From: Semisulcospira habei
Taxonomy: Eukaryota > Mollusca > Gastropoda > Semisulcospiridae
Direction of reading: 5' to 3'
DNA: 64,000 bases
NCBI GenBank assembly: GCA_036245525.1
Contig: BTPG01000008.1
Location: 25,335,199-25,399,198 of the forward strand
The position numbers and the translations under genes are program-made. Below the pieces are notes generated by a model. The model was given only the letters and a program-made list of their open reading frames with translations, ran no database searches and was not told the DNA's origin. How positions within the stretch are numbered: the first letter of the stretch is position 1; each line of letters opens with the position of its first letter. Below, piece after piece: positions 1 through 10,628 of the stretch.

Positions 1-1679
1 CAGCAGCGCCATTTGGCGCATCCCTCGGGTGGCAGTAGCCACAGGACAGCGGAGCCCCCTGCTACCGCACGCCGCAGCTGAGCGGCAAGAGACGTGGATG
101 GAGCCTCGCGCAAGTCTCATTCTGGACATAAGTCTTCTCGGCCTAAGTCGGCCTCTCGTCACACCGGGGCCTCCCAGACTAGAGACCTCCCCCGGTCTAC
201 CATGGTAACTGGCAGCCCGTCAAGGGTCTCGGAATCTGTCTTCTAGGCAGCGCTCGCCCTCTCCGCTCCGACGACATTGCTCCCGCGATCGGCATCCCGA
301 CTCGGCTGGACATCTCACCTCGGCGCAGTCGCATTGATTTTTCCCGTCGGAGGACTTCTCCTCACTGGGGACAGGATGCACTTTCGGCCCGGTGTCACTC
401 TCGCCCCCAGGGGGCGAGCTGTCAGGTCAGCCACAGCTCTTAAGTCTCTCATGATCTAGACCAGTCTTGGCGGACTCACCGCACGGAGAAAAGCCTCTCG
501 CGTCGGTCGTCTCCTCACCGCTCTGTGCGGGATTATTTGCTCCGGGCAGGCCTCCTTGCGTCTTACACGCTCCCGGACCTTTGAGGGCCGCTCACCATCG
601 CTCTGTTCTGGACGCTCCCCTTCCTGGCGATGAGATTCGCCCTCGGGTGAGGAGACCCTCAGCCTCCACCCGGAGGACTCCGCTTCGGCGCTCTTTTCAG
701 AGAACTTGCGCTACTCTTGCGATCGCTCAACCTCGTGCTCCCCCCGGGATCTTCTCTCGGCCGTTGGAAGTTCTCTCCGGGACCATGACGATGGACGGTG
801 TGCATGTCTTTCTCCTTGCAGTCCAACTCGCCCTTCGCCGATCAGCGCCCCACATTCGGAGACTGCTAGATTTCTGGGAGAGGCCGCTGTTTTGATCTCA
901 AGTGTTTTGCCGGCCGACGTATGCCCGCCTTTGCCGCTGCGCAAGAGGAAGGCGTCGGCGCTAGTGGATGCACAGCATATGGCAAAGAGATCGAAGTCGC
1001 TCCCTCAGTCCCCCGGGTTTCGGGACTTAACGGAGGCCTTTAATTCACATCTACAGAGCAAGTTGCCCCGATGGACATTTCTTTGCGGATAAGAAGTGGC
1101 CGGAGAACGTGGATATGAGTTTCCAGCAACAGTGGTACGCGGGCTATTCATAGTCTTTCGTCTGCCCCCTCTCTGCCATTGATGTCTGTGCAGAGGTACA
1201 GGCAGGGGGCAAGTTGGAGGCTCATCGCGGGATACCATGCGGTATCGACCAGACGGTGAACTTGATCCGGAATGCCTTGGCCTGCACAGGTTTTTGGGAG
1301 TTGTCTACTCAGACAATCGTGCGCTTAGCCGAAGACTGTCCGGAACGCTCGGGGCCTGAACTCCTACACGGTATTCGCACCTTAGCGGTGACGACTAACC
1401 GGGTGGCGTACCATGGGTCTACCAACACCTTAGCCGCTGCTGCGAACTGTGACCTTATTCGGCGCATCACCGTTCTGCGGAAGTGTCTGTCCTTACCACC
1501 GTTGGTCAAGTCTCAGCTTCATCAGGCTCCCCTGGGAGGCGCTCTCTTGCTCGGACCGACCTGGCACAAAGTCAAGGAGTCGTCTAAGGACCTCTAACCC
1601 CGCGCCCCTAGTTCGCTTCCTTCCCGGTTCGGGCTCCCCGCAAGGCTGTGGGTCGCTCCCTGCAGATCTCTAGACCCGC
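1..1679 (+). pseudogene. DIRS-A gag remnant
   Basis: Degenerate gag-like region. It is recognised by comparison with the other DIRS copies in the window: the segment reading SLPQSPGFRDLTEAF (about 995-1045) and the segment with RNALACTGFWELSTQ and AANRVAYH-like residues (about 1270-1440) have counterparts at the same relative places in DIRS-C and DIRS-D. The segments lie in different frames, so at least one frameshift has occurred. The role is inferred to be the structural protein that packages element RNA. It is interrupted at the C-terminal end by the insertion at 1680. Confidence 0.7.
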
Positions 1680-2238
1680 CACGGCTGTGCAGAACGCTGG
1701 ATTTTCCACTCTTTAGTTTAACCAGCAACATGCTTGCTGCAGCCACTCTCGCAGCGAGCAGGCTTAAAGTAGGTCACAGTCTGATAGCTATTCCTTCTCT
1801 AATCTCTGTAACGGACTGCTGATGTGTGGTGGCTATGCCTGTGTTTAATGTTCTCTATCTCCTCTTCAAAGATTTTCTACATAGAACCGTTTGACACACT
1901 TGTGAACTGTTGTGTGCTGGTTCCTGTGTTGGTGGTATTATTCCAGTTACCTTTTTTTTAAGAGTGCAATCCGAGGATAAAGACAGGTACCGTGTTTGTG
2001 TGTGACTGAACATGGCTGGTAAGTTATCTGAGCCCCACAGTAGCGAGTTGGTTTGAACATTCATTCTCTGTTCTGGAATTCTGTTGTGTATTGTGTAATC
2101 CCTGTGCTTTATGCTCTGCTCATAGCCTCCAATATAGATGTGATACTGTTTAGTAGTATCATGTACTAACTGTTGTCTGCTCATCCATATTATCCTGGTT
2201 CCTTTGTTCCAAATGCCTAAGGAGTAGACAGTACAGTT

Positions 2239-2535
2239 ATGGTGGGAACAAAACATACACAAGAAACATTTGCACACACAGGAGCCTTTCATTTTAAAAG
2301 GTTAAATTCTGTATGTAGAGTATGTGGAGGAAGGTCAAAACGAACACTTGATCAAAATCCAATAAAACTGTGTGAAATCTATGTAGCTGAACTTCAGGAA
2401 ATACATGGAATCACTGTAGATGAAACTAGTGGACTGTGTTACTCAAATTCGTTTTGTGTAAAATGTTACCAAAGCCTAATGAAACTGAAAAGAAAATCAT
2501 CAATTCAATTACAAAAACTGTATTCATCCCTGTAA
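2239..2535 (+). CDS. RAG1-N-terminus-like zinc-binding protein, short
   Basis: A 98-residue open frame. It contains HTGAFHFKRLNSVCRVCGG, followed by a cysteine in PIKLCEIY and a second pair in NSFCVKCYQSLMKLKRK. The product at 40562 has the same order (HTGVFH, NALCRICGERS, then SKTMCRSCYSRMKR). This CR-x-CG followed by C-x2-C spacing is known from the N-terminal region of vertebrate RAG1 and from the molluscan N-RAG-TP transposons. The reading frame stops soon after the second C-x2-C, so no transposase domain follows. It may be a surviving first coding segment of a deleted transposase rather than a working gene. Confidence 0.6.
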   Translation: MVGTKHTQETFAHTGAFHFKRLNSVCRVCGGRSKRTLDQNPIKLCEIYVAELQEIHGITVDETSGLCYSNSFCVKCYQSLMKLKRKSSIQLQKLYSSL

Positions 2536-2555
2536 GGGAAATTCTAAAAACTGTT

Positions 2556-2700
2556 CATATAAAGGAACCACCAGTGTGATATGCTTAAGACCCGTTACTT
2601 GTGTTCGTGTCGATATAAGGCCCAGTGTGGTGTGCTTCAGACCTAGTTATTTGTGTTAATATAAAGGAACCAGTGTGATGTGCTTAAGACCTGTTGTGTT
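2556..2700. repeat. Short tandem repeat inside the N-RAG-like element
   Basis: Three degenerate copies of a unit of about 45-50 bp built on ATATAAAGGAACCAGTGTG followed by a GTGCTTAAGACCTG-like stretch. It lies just downstream of the zinc-binding frame. Confidence 0.6.
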
Positions 2701-3407
2701 AGTGGTTATGAATTTACTGTCGTGTAAACCCAAGTGTACTGCATAAACACTGCTGGGATCAGCATGTTTGTGTTGATCGTCTTGATGGACCTAACGGATT
2801 ACCAGCTTACCAGCTTCTCAGCAGTGGAGTACTTTCTGACGCTAGTGTTGCTCTAGCAGGAAAGAAACAAGAATTCAAGTAAGTGATAACAGTAGAGGCT
2901 AGAATGTTGCGTAGATACATCAAATTTTCATCCCACAGAAAACTTAGATGCACAACAGATTGAGCTTGAAAGTTAGTGCTTTTTTGTGTCAGTGCATGTT
3001 CATTGTATTGCAAATATGAAATGTAACTGCTCTTGCAGGTGTGCTGGAAGTAAGCAGCATGGGCATGTTTAGTATGAAAAGAAAGCAAATTTTATCAGCT
3101 ACAAATCTACACTCATGTTATAATGATATTCTTGCAAAAAAAAAAGCATTTTGTGAATGTTCAGTTACTAACACTTTTCAGCGTTTCCGCTGCCGAGCGC
3201 CAGTATGCTGCTGTCGGCACGTACACATAGCGTAGGGTAATGAAAGAGCACTCCTTTCTAGGACCATGAACAGCTCTGTCACTCTGCCTGAAGAGGCGCG
3301 CGCTAACGACTAATTGCCCCCACGCCCGGCCTTGCCACAGATGGCTTATCTTGCACTCAGTGGCCCCCGGCCGCTCCTAACTAAAAGTGTGGTTCTGCAC
3401 AGCCGTG

Positions 3408-4087
3408 CCGCCACTTGTCCAATCACCGGAGCCCCCACCCGTACTAGTTGTCAGTCCCACCTTGCTCGTTTGCATCCCTTCCCTATCCCCGGTTCTTCCT
3501 CCTGGCCCAGAGCTGCCCAGAGGGCTGGGCGGGGCAGGGCCCAATGACTCTCTCCCGGTTCTGCCCCTGCCGATCTCTCCAGGGTCTCCAGTCGGTGTGA
3601 GGCTTGCGCTACACAGCGACGCGTGGTGGACGCTGTTACCGGATGACCCTTGGGTCCTCTCCACCGTCTCGGAGGGCCTACAGATTTCCTTTCAGCATCC
3701 TCCCCCCCCCCCCCCCCCCCCCCCCCCCGCCCCCCATGGGCCTCCCTCCTCTGGACACGAGTTCCTGTCGACCAGTGCAAGATGGAAGCTGTTCAAGGCG
3801 AGTGGTTTCCTTACTCCAGAAACCCGCCAAGGAGGTGTTCGCATGTCACGACTCGCGGGCCTTTTACAGCAGACTCTTTGTGGTTCCGAAACCAGGTGGC
3901 AAGTGGCGGCCCATCATAGACCTCTCGGTGCTAAACAAGTTCATTTCGGCGCCCCCGTTTCAGATGGAGATAGTGCATGCCTTGAGAGCTTATGTCCAGC
4001 CCCAGGATTTTGCCGTCAGCCTCGATCTGTCTGATGCCTACCTACACATTTGATTTCTATGCACCCCTCGGCTCGCCGGTACCTGTG
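3408..4087 (+). pseudogene. DIRS-A gag end and N-terminal reverse transcriptase
   Basis: Continuation of DIRS-A after the N-RAG-like insertion. The reading LALHSDAWWTLLPDDPWVLS corresponds to the block just before RT in the other copies. RT then starts with FYSRLFVVPKPGGKWRPIID and LSVLNKF, and reaches the metal-site motif region FAVSLDLSDAYLHI. The frame changes within the poly-C tract at about 3702-3728, where slippage is likely. The RT is cut at 4087 by the DNA transposon and resumes at 10965. Confidence 0.85.
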
Positions 4088-4394
4088 CATAGCTGCCAAC
4101 CCTCCCGATTTTTTTGGAATTTCCCGATTTTTTTTTCAAGTCCTGATTTTCCGTTTTTTTTGTACATTTTTCCCTATTTTCAGATTTTCAAGCTTTGTTT
4201 TAAAAATTCGAGTCATTTTGGCGTACCGCTCCCGGTCAAGCGCCTGCAGTTGAGAGCCTGCCGCTATACTGTATCGCTAAGCTTTCGCGGACCCACAGCC
4301 AGTCTTGATTACGCATGCGCAGCAAATTTGCATCCATTCTGTGTTTGTTCCGGTTCCTTCGAAATTGCCCTGGTCTGGAGCACATGCTTAGCGA

Positions 4395-4581
4395 TTTGTT
4401 TCCTCAAAACACATTACCGATGACATGACTGTCAGGAATAGTCTACTTGCTTACCAATTTTAGCCTAAGACCCAAAGGGTCCCCCCAGGAGGCTCTCGGG
4501 GATCCCTAACAGGGACGAGAGTAGCCTCCCCTGCCCATCCGGTCACGTGCCACGTGGTGCATCCTTTAGCCAGTTGTCTAC
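4395..4581 (+). repeat. DIRS-B left inverted terminal repeat
   Basis: Begins TTTGTTTCCTCAAAACACAT and ends near CAGTTGTCTAC. Its reverse complement is at 10420-10628. The outer 40 bp or so are shared by all DIRS copies here; the inner part is specific to DIRS-B. Confidence 0.85.
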
Positions 4582-4813
4582 TTCGCTGTTCGCGTACGCA
4601 CATGTTTTCTAGAGCCTACGGACCCGGCCCTTACGGAGACTGTGTACGGTGCGACCGTTCCTCACCGGCTTGCCTTCCGTCTTCCTCTTCCTTGTGTGGC
4701 CTCCTTTTTCTCTGCCTGGCCGCTTCTGTGCCTCGTGCAGCTTGCTGGCCCTGGAACCTTCTAGACTTCCGTCACACGCGGTGGTTTGTGCTTCGTCACT
4801 CTGCCATTCCGCC

Positions 4814-5282
4814 ATGGAAAGGTAAAGTCTCGGCCGCTTCCTACGTCTCGCCCGGCTGGGCCGGACGTCGGGCTTGGCTCGAGCTACTGTTTGTTTCTCT
4901 CCGCATTTCACTGTGAGTTTCGCGGTTTCTTAATTGCGAAGCTTTAAATGGCGGGGTTAGTTACCCGCCGCCGGTCGCCTTTCATGTATGGGTATGGGTT
5001 GCAGTTACCAAGTGCACCTCTCCCCAGCACGGCGACTTCCAGTGACCTAGTGTCCGGTGCTTGGTGCTTCGTCACTCTACCGTTCCGCTATGGACAGGTA
5101 AAGTCTCGGCCGCTTCCCATGTCTCGCCCTACTGGGCCGGACGTCGTGCTTGGCTCGGACTACTGTTTGTTTTCTCTCCGCATTTCGCAGTGAGTTTCGC
5201 TCGTTACTTAATTTCGGAGCTTTATATGGCGGGGTTAGTTGCCCGCCATCGGTCACCTTTCATGTATGGGTATGTGTTGCAG
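4814..5282 (+). repeat. DIRS-B duplicated gag-start unit with two putative introns
   Basis: Two copies of a unit of about 276 bp (about 4786-5061 and 5062-5337). Each has an ATG (4814, 5090), a splice-donor-like AG/GTAAAGTCTCGG (intron from 4822 or 5098) and an acceptor-like TTGCAG/TTACCAAGTG (ending 5004 or 5282). Splicing would join an ATG-GAN-AG exon to a TTACCAAGTGCGC exon in frame. The same arrangement is in DIRS-D and DIRS-E. Downstream in DIRS-B the frame is lost before the zinc-finger part. Confidence 0.6.
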
Positions 5283-5565
5283 TTACCAAGTGCGCCCCTC
5301 CCCAGTACGGCGACTTCCAGTGGCCTGGTGTCCGCCACACAGTGTGTCTACCGGGTGCCGGCTACTCCTCTGTCATCGGCTGCGCTGGCTGCGCCACCTG
5401 ACCGGAAGTTCTTGGTCTATACTCTTGTGTTTCTACCGACGAGCGACCCGCCTCTGTCCGCCGCCCTTGGGTCCTACCACGGCACGGTGGGTTTGTTCAA
5501 GCTTCCCTCGGACTTGGGATAACTCATGCTTCGCATCTCTGGTAAGTTGTAGCATGTTAGTAGAC

Positions 5566-6660
5566 GCGTTAAGCCTGCTGACTCCTCCGGCGAGTCGCCG
5601 AGCCGGCTATGTGCCCCCCTCCTTGAGCCCCGGGCACCGCGACCTTGTCGCCATTAGTTCACGCGTCGGCCTTTCGGCCCTACTTCTAAGCCCGCTGACT
5701 CCTCCGGCGAGTCGCCTAGCTGGCTACGTGCCCCCCTCCTTGAGCCCCGGGCACCGCGACCTTGTCGCCTATGTATCAAAAAAAAAAAAAAAAAAAGTGG
5801 ACGCTTGGCCTCGCGGCCCCTCCTAAGCCTGCTGACTCCTCCGGCGAGTCGCCAAGCCGGCTACGTGCCCCCCTCCTTGAGCCCCGGGCACCGTGACCTT
5901 TGTCGCTTATTAGTTTACGCATGCCTGCTGACTCCTCCGGCGAGTCGCCACGCCGGCTACGTGCCCCCCTCCTTGAGCCCCGGGCACCGCGACCTTTGTC
6001 GCTTATTAGTTTACGCGTCGGCCTTCGGCCCCACTTTCTAAGCCCGCTGACTCCTCCGGCGAGTCGCCAAGCCGGCTACGTGCCCACCTCCTTGAGCCCC
6101 GGGCACCGTGACTTCTATCGCTAATTAGTTTACGTGTCGGCCTTCGGCCCTACTTTCTAAGCCCGCTGACTCCTCCGGCGAGTCGCCCAGCCGGCTACGT
6201 GCCCCCCTCCTTGAGCTCCGGGCACCGCGACCTTGTCGCCTATTTGTAGACGCGTTGGCCTCGCGGCCCCTCCTAAGCCTGCTGACTCCTCCGGCGAGTC
6301 GCCAAGCCGCTACGTGCCCCCGCCTTGAGCCCTAGGCACCGCGACCCTTGTCGCCAATTAGTTCACGCGTCGGCCTTCGGCCCCAGCTTTTCAGTCCGCT
6401 GACTCCTCCGGCGAGTCGTCAAACCGGCTATGTGCCCCCCTCCTTGAGCCCCGGGCACTGCGACCTTGTCGCCATTTAGTACACACTTCGGCCTCAGTCT
6501 CTGGGCCCGCTGACTCCTACGGCGAGTCGCACCGCGACCCTTGTCGCCTGTTAGCACCCTAGTCGGCCTTGTGGCCCTCCTTCCTACCCGCTGACTCCTT
6601 CGTCGAGTCGCCCAGCCAGCTACGTGCCCCCTCCTTGAGCCTCGGGCACTGCGTCTGGGT
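5566..6660. repeat. GC-rich minisatellite in DIRS-B, about 10 copies
   Basis: About ten units, mostly 110-120 bp, each starting near CTGACTCCTCCGGCGAGTCG and including CCGGCTACGTGCCCCCCTCC and a CGGCCTTCGGCCC-like palindrome. A poly-A run interrupts one unit near 5779. Each unit holds a small hairpin (GACTC loop GAGTC). Units diverge toward the right end. No protein homology was recognised. Confidence 0.85.
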
Positions 6661-6702
6661 CGTCTTTCATACACCTCGGGACTTCGGGCCGATTCCCCAG
6701 GC

Positions 6703-6820
6703 GCCTACGGCCATTGCACGTTGTATTCACCGGTTCTCGTCTGTTCACCGAAGTTAAGCAACGTCGCGCTCGGTTAGCACTCGGTTGGGTTCCCTCCTGG
6801 GTACACCCAGTGCAAGAGGG
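6703..6820 (+). ncRNA. 5S rRNA-like sequence inside DIRS-B (degenerate)
   Basis: About 118 nt that can be read along the whole of metazoan 5S rRNA. It starts GCCTACGGCCAT, has CACCGGTTCTCGTCTG, then the A-box-like block ACCGAAGTTAAGCAACGTCG, then CGGTTAGCACT and the C-box-like CCTCCTGGGTACACC. The intermediate element (normally GATGGG-rich) is altered to GTTGGGTTCC. No T-run terminator follows. It lies between the minisatellite and the gag remnant. It is most likely a captured 5S gene or 5S-derived segment and probably not a functional rRNA gene. The match was judged by eye from general knowledge of 5S. Confidence 0.72.
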
Positions 6821-7880
6821 GATTGACGTCTTAGCCCTCTTCGCCTGGATAGACACTGTGCCCGGCGTTCGTCGCCCGCCCGCTCGACTCCCTCCTGTTT
6901 TACTGTCGGCCTTCGCCTTGTGCTCGGCGCAGTCGTTCTCCTCGGGACAGCCGTCTTCTCCACTCTCAGCGCCCTTCGCCTCCAGCATCCCCCCGACCCT
7001 CTCCAGTGGATGACTCGGCGTCCTGCTGCCCTGTCCCCTCCTTGTGGCGAGTCTCTACGCGCCTTCGAGCGACGAGGCCCGTCTCTTCGCGCTTTGCCAC
7101 CGCCCAGTGGATGCTGCTGCCTTGTTGACGCTGCCCCTTAGGTTGAGTGGCGTGACCTCGGGACGCTCTCCCCCCCCCCCCCCCCCCCCCCCCCCCCCTT
7201 CCAGCGAGTTCCGCTGCTGACACGGTCTTCTTCTCTGTTCGCCGCTGCCCGGCTGGTGTCGACCTCGCCTTCGGCTTCCTGGTTCGCTGGCCACTCGCTA
7301 CCCTTCGTGCCCGCTGCCTCCGGTGGTTCCGCCGGCGCTCGTGCTTGCGGCGGCTCTTCCCAGCTCCAGCAGATCTTCCGCGTAGCTTTGGACCCTCCGC
7401 TCTCTAGCCTTCCTTCGTTCATGGCGGACTGGCTCCCTTCCCTGGCCTTCCCCCCCCTGATGCGACGTCGCAGCTCTACCATGCTCCTGTGGGTGCCCGC
7501 GCCCTTCGGCCCTGCCTGGCAGTCTCTGAAGGAAGCCGTCTAGGCCCGTTGGCCCAGTGCCCCTTGTGGACCGAGTTCCCGTCCGTTCGGACCAAGGCCC
7601 TCGCCCTTCGCGCGCAGGTCTCCGCTCTTCTTCGGGAAGCTGCGACGGATCTCGTCGCTCACCTTCGACTGCCGTTCTTGTCGTCCCCAGCTTGGTGGCA
7701 AGTGGAGGCCTTTCATCGTTCTCCCCGCCCGGACCCAGTCCTTTGCCGCCTCGTCCTTCCTCATGGAGACAGCCGGGGCCCTTCGCGTCGCCTTCAGCCC
7801 ATGGACTTCGCCGCCAGCCTGGATCTGTCCGATGCTTCTGCGCGTCACCCTGCCTCCCGCCCCCCGCCGTTACCTTAGCT
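6821..7880 (+). pseudogene. DIRS-B gag end and N-terminal RT remnant
   Basis: Strongly decayed. A gag-end-like reading (PFGPAWQSLKEAV, about 7500-7543) matches the GPTW-KVKE block of DIRS-A. RT pieces follow in several frames: a form of the VVPKPGGKWRP motif (about 7680-7720) and QPMDFAASLDLSDA (about 7798-7840). A poly-C run at about 7171-7198 interrupts the gag part. No single frame covers the region. Confidence 0.6.
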
Positions 7881-8739
7881 TGCCGTCGACGGGACCGTCT
7901 CCAGTTTGGGCTCTCCCGTGTGGTCTCTTCCTCCTGTTTCTCGCCTGGTCGTCCTGGTCAACGCCAACAGTCCGACCTCTCGCCTTGTTCACCTGGGGAT
8001 GCAGTTTGTGACCGACCACATCTTGGTGCGTCTTCCCGAGCCTTGGATCCAGAGACTCGCCGATCTAGCCGTTGCTAGCTCAGGAAGCGGTGGTCCCCGC
8101 CAGAGTGTGCCTCAAGCTCCTTGGCTTGATGAGTGCGGCGACAGTTCTCCTTCCCCTCGGTCGTCTGTACTCCCATTCTCTCCAACTGCATCTCCTCCTC
8201 CTCTGGAGACCGTCCTCCGCCGATCTCTCTACCCTGGTGCCGATCTCTCCTATGCTGCGGCCCCATCTGCGTCACTGGACGGGCATTTTTGGCTCGGCTC
8301 CGGGATCCCCTTGACCTCGCCACGGCCCTGTCTCTTTCTGCGTCGATGCCAGTCTCGACGGTTGGGACGCTCACCTTCTTTCGAGTTCGCTCAACGGCCG
8401 GCCGCTGGACCGCCTCCTGGCTTCGCGGCACATCAACTGGCTGGAACAGAATGCAGTTGGCGGGCCCTCCGCGCTTGGGAATCCGATCTTCGGGCACAGG
8501 ACCTCCTCGTCCTCCCCGACACCACCACAGTTGTTGCATTCTTACAGAAGCAGGGAGGTACCCGTTCGCCCGACCTCTGCATCCTCCTCTACCGACTCCT
8601 TCGCTGGTGCGAGGACCGCGGCATTTCCCTCCGAGCCCGTCACATTCCAGGTCTCCTGGACGTCCTGGCAGACTACCTCTCGTGGCTGGGTCGGCTTCTT
8701 CACACGGAATGGACCCGGCGCCGGGACATCTTCGCCTGA
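7881..8739 (+). pseudogene. DIRS-B RT end and RNase H, catalytic RT core deleted
   Basis: After a form of the RRYL-AF-GTVYQFG block the sequence jumps to the LVNAN-KSDL block, so the stretch that carries YLDD in the other copies is missing. RNase H pieces remain: a VDASLDGWDAHL-like block, ASRHINWLEQ, LVLPDTTTVVAFLQKQGG and HIPGLLDVLADYLS, spread over two frames. In the other copies the same motifs read TDAS-GWG, INWLELKA, SDNATVVAYIQ and NVLADSLS, the usual DIRS RNase H pattern. The product cannot be active. Confidence 0.75.
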
Positions 8740-10124
8740 TCTGCGCTCGTTGGGAGACTCCCCTTTTGATCTCTTTGCCACGAGGTGGAACCGCCAGCTT
8801 CCCCTCTTCGTCTCCCCGATTCCCGACCTTCTGGCCTGGGCAGTCGATGCGCTGCGATCCCTTGGGTCGGACTTGTCGCTTACACCTTCCCTCCGACGGT
8901 CCTGGTCCCCAAGTCCTGCTCAAGCTCCGGGGATGCAACGCAGTCCTTCTCCTGGTGGCCCGTTCTCCTGGACCAGATCGTGGACTACCGACCTTCTCAG
9001 TCTCGCCACGGACCCGCCCCTTCCACTTCCCACCCCGCGCACGATGCTCACGCAGCCCCGCCAGCCGCTCTTCTACCCCTGCCCCGAGTGACTTCTCCTA
9101 CACGCCTGGCGATTGTGCGGCAAGCCCTCTCCGCTAGAGGCTTCTCGAGTGCGGCAGTGGACGCTATCGCTTCAGCCCGCAGACCTTCCACCAGACGTGT
9201 CTACGAGGGAAAGTGGCAGGTGCTTCGTGCCTGGTGCTCTGACCGTCGCCTCTCCCATGTCGGCCTGACGACTCCTCAGCTCGCGGACTTCTTCTCTGGC
9301 TCTTCCGAGACCGAGGTGTGGCTCCCTTCACGATCCGCGGCTGCCTCTCTATGATTGCCGACACCTACCGTCACCTCGGCCGTCCCAACCCCGGTGCCTG
9401 CAGGACCTGGCCGACCTTAGGGCACATTTCGGCTTGCAGCGTCCGGTTTCCCGCTCCCTCGTTCCACCCTGGGACCTCCCCTGGGTCCTCACCTGGCTGG
9501 ATTTGGACCGTTTGAACCGCTCCATCTGGCCCGCTTCACGGACGTGACTCAGAAGTCCTGCTTCCTGGTGGCCCTCGCCACGGCAGCCCGCGTCAGCGAG
9601 CTCCACGCGCTCTCGTCGTGCCCTTCCTGCCTGCAGTTCCGAGTGGGTAGCTCCGTTCAGCTACTCCCGGATCCTTCCTTCTCGCAAGACTAGATCTCCC
9701 TTGACGGCGCCTCAGGTCCGCGCGCTTCGGCTGCTTAAAGGGCCCGACCTTCCTCGGGAGACTCCGCAGCAAGATCCGGTGCGTGCACTCCGTATCTTCC
9801 TGCGTCGCTCCAAGTCCGTGCGGAGGGGACGGACTCGTCTCTTTGCCGCTGTCCACCGGCAGAACCGACATCTCAGCCCAAATGATCTCCTCCTGGCTCC
9901 GCTGGGTAATACGGTCCGCCTATCGCGACCTCTCCCCACAGGGAGCTGAGACACTCAGGATCCGCGCCCATGAAGTTCGCGCTATGGCCGCAAGTCTCGC
10001 CTGCGACCGCAACTGTGCGGTTAAGGACATTATGGCTGCAGTGGGGTGGCGGGCCGAATCTACCGTCGCCCGCTTCTACCTCCGCGCCCTGACAGTCCAG
10101 CGCGACAACCTTACCAGTGGGTGA
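8740..10124 (+). pseudogene. DIRS-B linker and tyrosine recombinase
   Basis: First comes the linker typical of these elements (FATRWNRQLPLFVSPIPD-like, then YTFPPTVLVPK). The recombinase follows: SARGFSSAAVDAIASARRPS, a first-arginine block with LATAARVSELHALS (about 9576-9615), then DISAQMISSWLRWVIRSAYR, the IRAHEVRAMAASL motif carrying HxxR, and a tyrosine in TVARFYLRAL. R, HxxR and Y are all present, but frameshifts separate the parts. The last 340 bp (9783-10124) form one open frame. This enzyme class integrates a circular intermediate without staggered cuts. Confidence 0.8.
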
Positions 10125-10280
10125 CATTTCTGCGGCACAACACTCCCTCCAGGCGCCCTCGGCGCTTTAGGTTGCACTTCGCTAAAATTGTCGGGAGTGT
10201 GTGATTAGGAGTGACGGGCCGGTTTGTCCCGAACGAGGTTTCTGAAGGGATTGTGCGGCACCCTCCTCCTTCTCGACATT

Positions 10281-10378
10281 CTTCCTGACAGTCATGTCAT
10301 CGGTAATGTGTTTTGAGGAAACAAATTAATTTTTCTCTAAAATGTATTTTTTCGAAAAATACTTACAATGACATGACT
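10281..10378 (+). repeat. DIRS-B internal complementary region
   Basis: The complement of the left terminus (ending TTTTGAGGAAACAAA) runs directly into the complement of the right terminus (TTAATTTTTCTCTAAAATG onward). This joined-ends arrangement is the hallmark of DIRS replication through circular DNA. Confidence 0.88.
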
Positions 10379-10419
10379 CTGAGGTCCCTCCCTCCTCCCC
10401 GCTTGCCGCTGGTAGCTCC

Positions 10420-10628
10420 GTAGACAACTGGCTAAAGGATGCACCACGTGGCACGTGACCGGATGGGCAGGGGAGGCTACTCTCGTCCCTGTTAGGGATC
10501 CCCGAGAGCCTCCTGGGGGGACCCTTTGGGTCTTAGGCTAAAATTGGTAAGCAAGTAGACTATTCCTGACAGTCATGTCATCAGTAAGTATTTTTCGAAA
10601 AAATACATTTTAGAGAAAAATTAATTTT
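10420..10628 (+). repeat. DIRS-B right inverted terminal repeat
   Basis: Reverse complement of 4395-4581, ending in the shared right terminus TTTTAGAGAAAAATTAATTTT (split here as TTTTAGAGAAAAA then TTAATTTT). Confidence 0.85.

Larger units (their letters stand above)
1680..3407 (+). mobile_element. N-RAG-like DNA transposon, deletion derivative, inserted in DIRS-A
   Basis: A 1.73-kb insertion whose two ends are inverted repeats beginning CACGGCTGTGCAGAAC; similarity continues imperfectly through an ACTTTTAGTT-like stretch. The flanks share CCGC (left 1676-1679, right 3408-3411), and joining them restores the gag reading seen in the other DIRS elements. The termini start CACGGCT, close to the CACGGCTTTACC end of the larger element at 39849-44495. 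The only recognisable protein is a short zinc-binding region like the N-terminus of that element's product. No transposase core is seen, so it is probably non-autonomous. Confidence 0.75.
4395..10628 (+). mobile_element. DIRS-B: complete but degenerate DIRS-like retrotransposon
   Basis: A 6.2-kb element nested in the DNA transposon. It has long inverted terminal repeats (left about 4395-4581, right about 10420-10628), an ICR at about 10281-10378, a duplicated 5' region, a GC-rich minisatellite, a 5S rRNA-like stretch, and broken gag, RT, RNase H and recombinase segments. Comparison with transposon copy 2 gives the empty site (near ACGATGTTCACAA) and shows no target duplication, as expected for a tyrosine-recombinase element. 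The RT has lost its catalytic YxDD region. Confidence 0.88.

Noticed and set aside
1855..2292. Antisense 145-codon frame in the short N-RAG-like element
   Set aside because: No motif recognised; overlaps the + strand zinc-region frame and has unlikely composition.
3387..4034. Proline-rich open frames spanning poly-C tracts (also near 17000 and 24500)
   Set aside because: Frames created by homopolymer C or by antisense poly-G reading; the same DNA encodes broken gag or RT in other frames.
5566..6660. Regular repeats that could suggest a CRISPR-like array
   Set aside because: Units are about 115 bp with no unique spacers, GC-rich and diverging, inside a eukaryotic retrotransposon.
8075..8938. 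287-codon antisense open frame
   Set aside because: It mirrors RNase H coding DNA with GC-rich codons; no similarity to a protein family and no counterpart kept in other DIRS copies.
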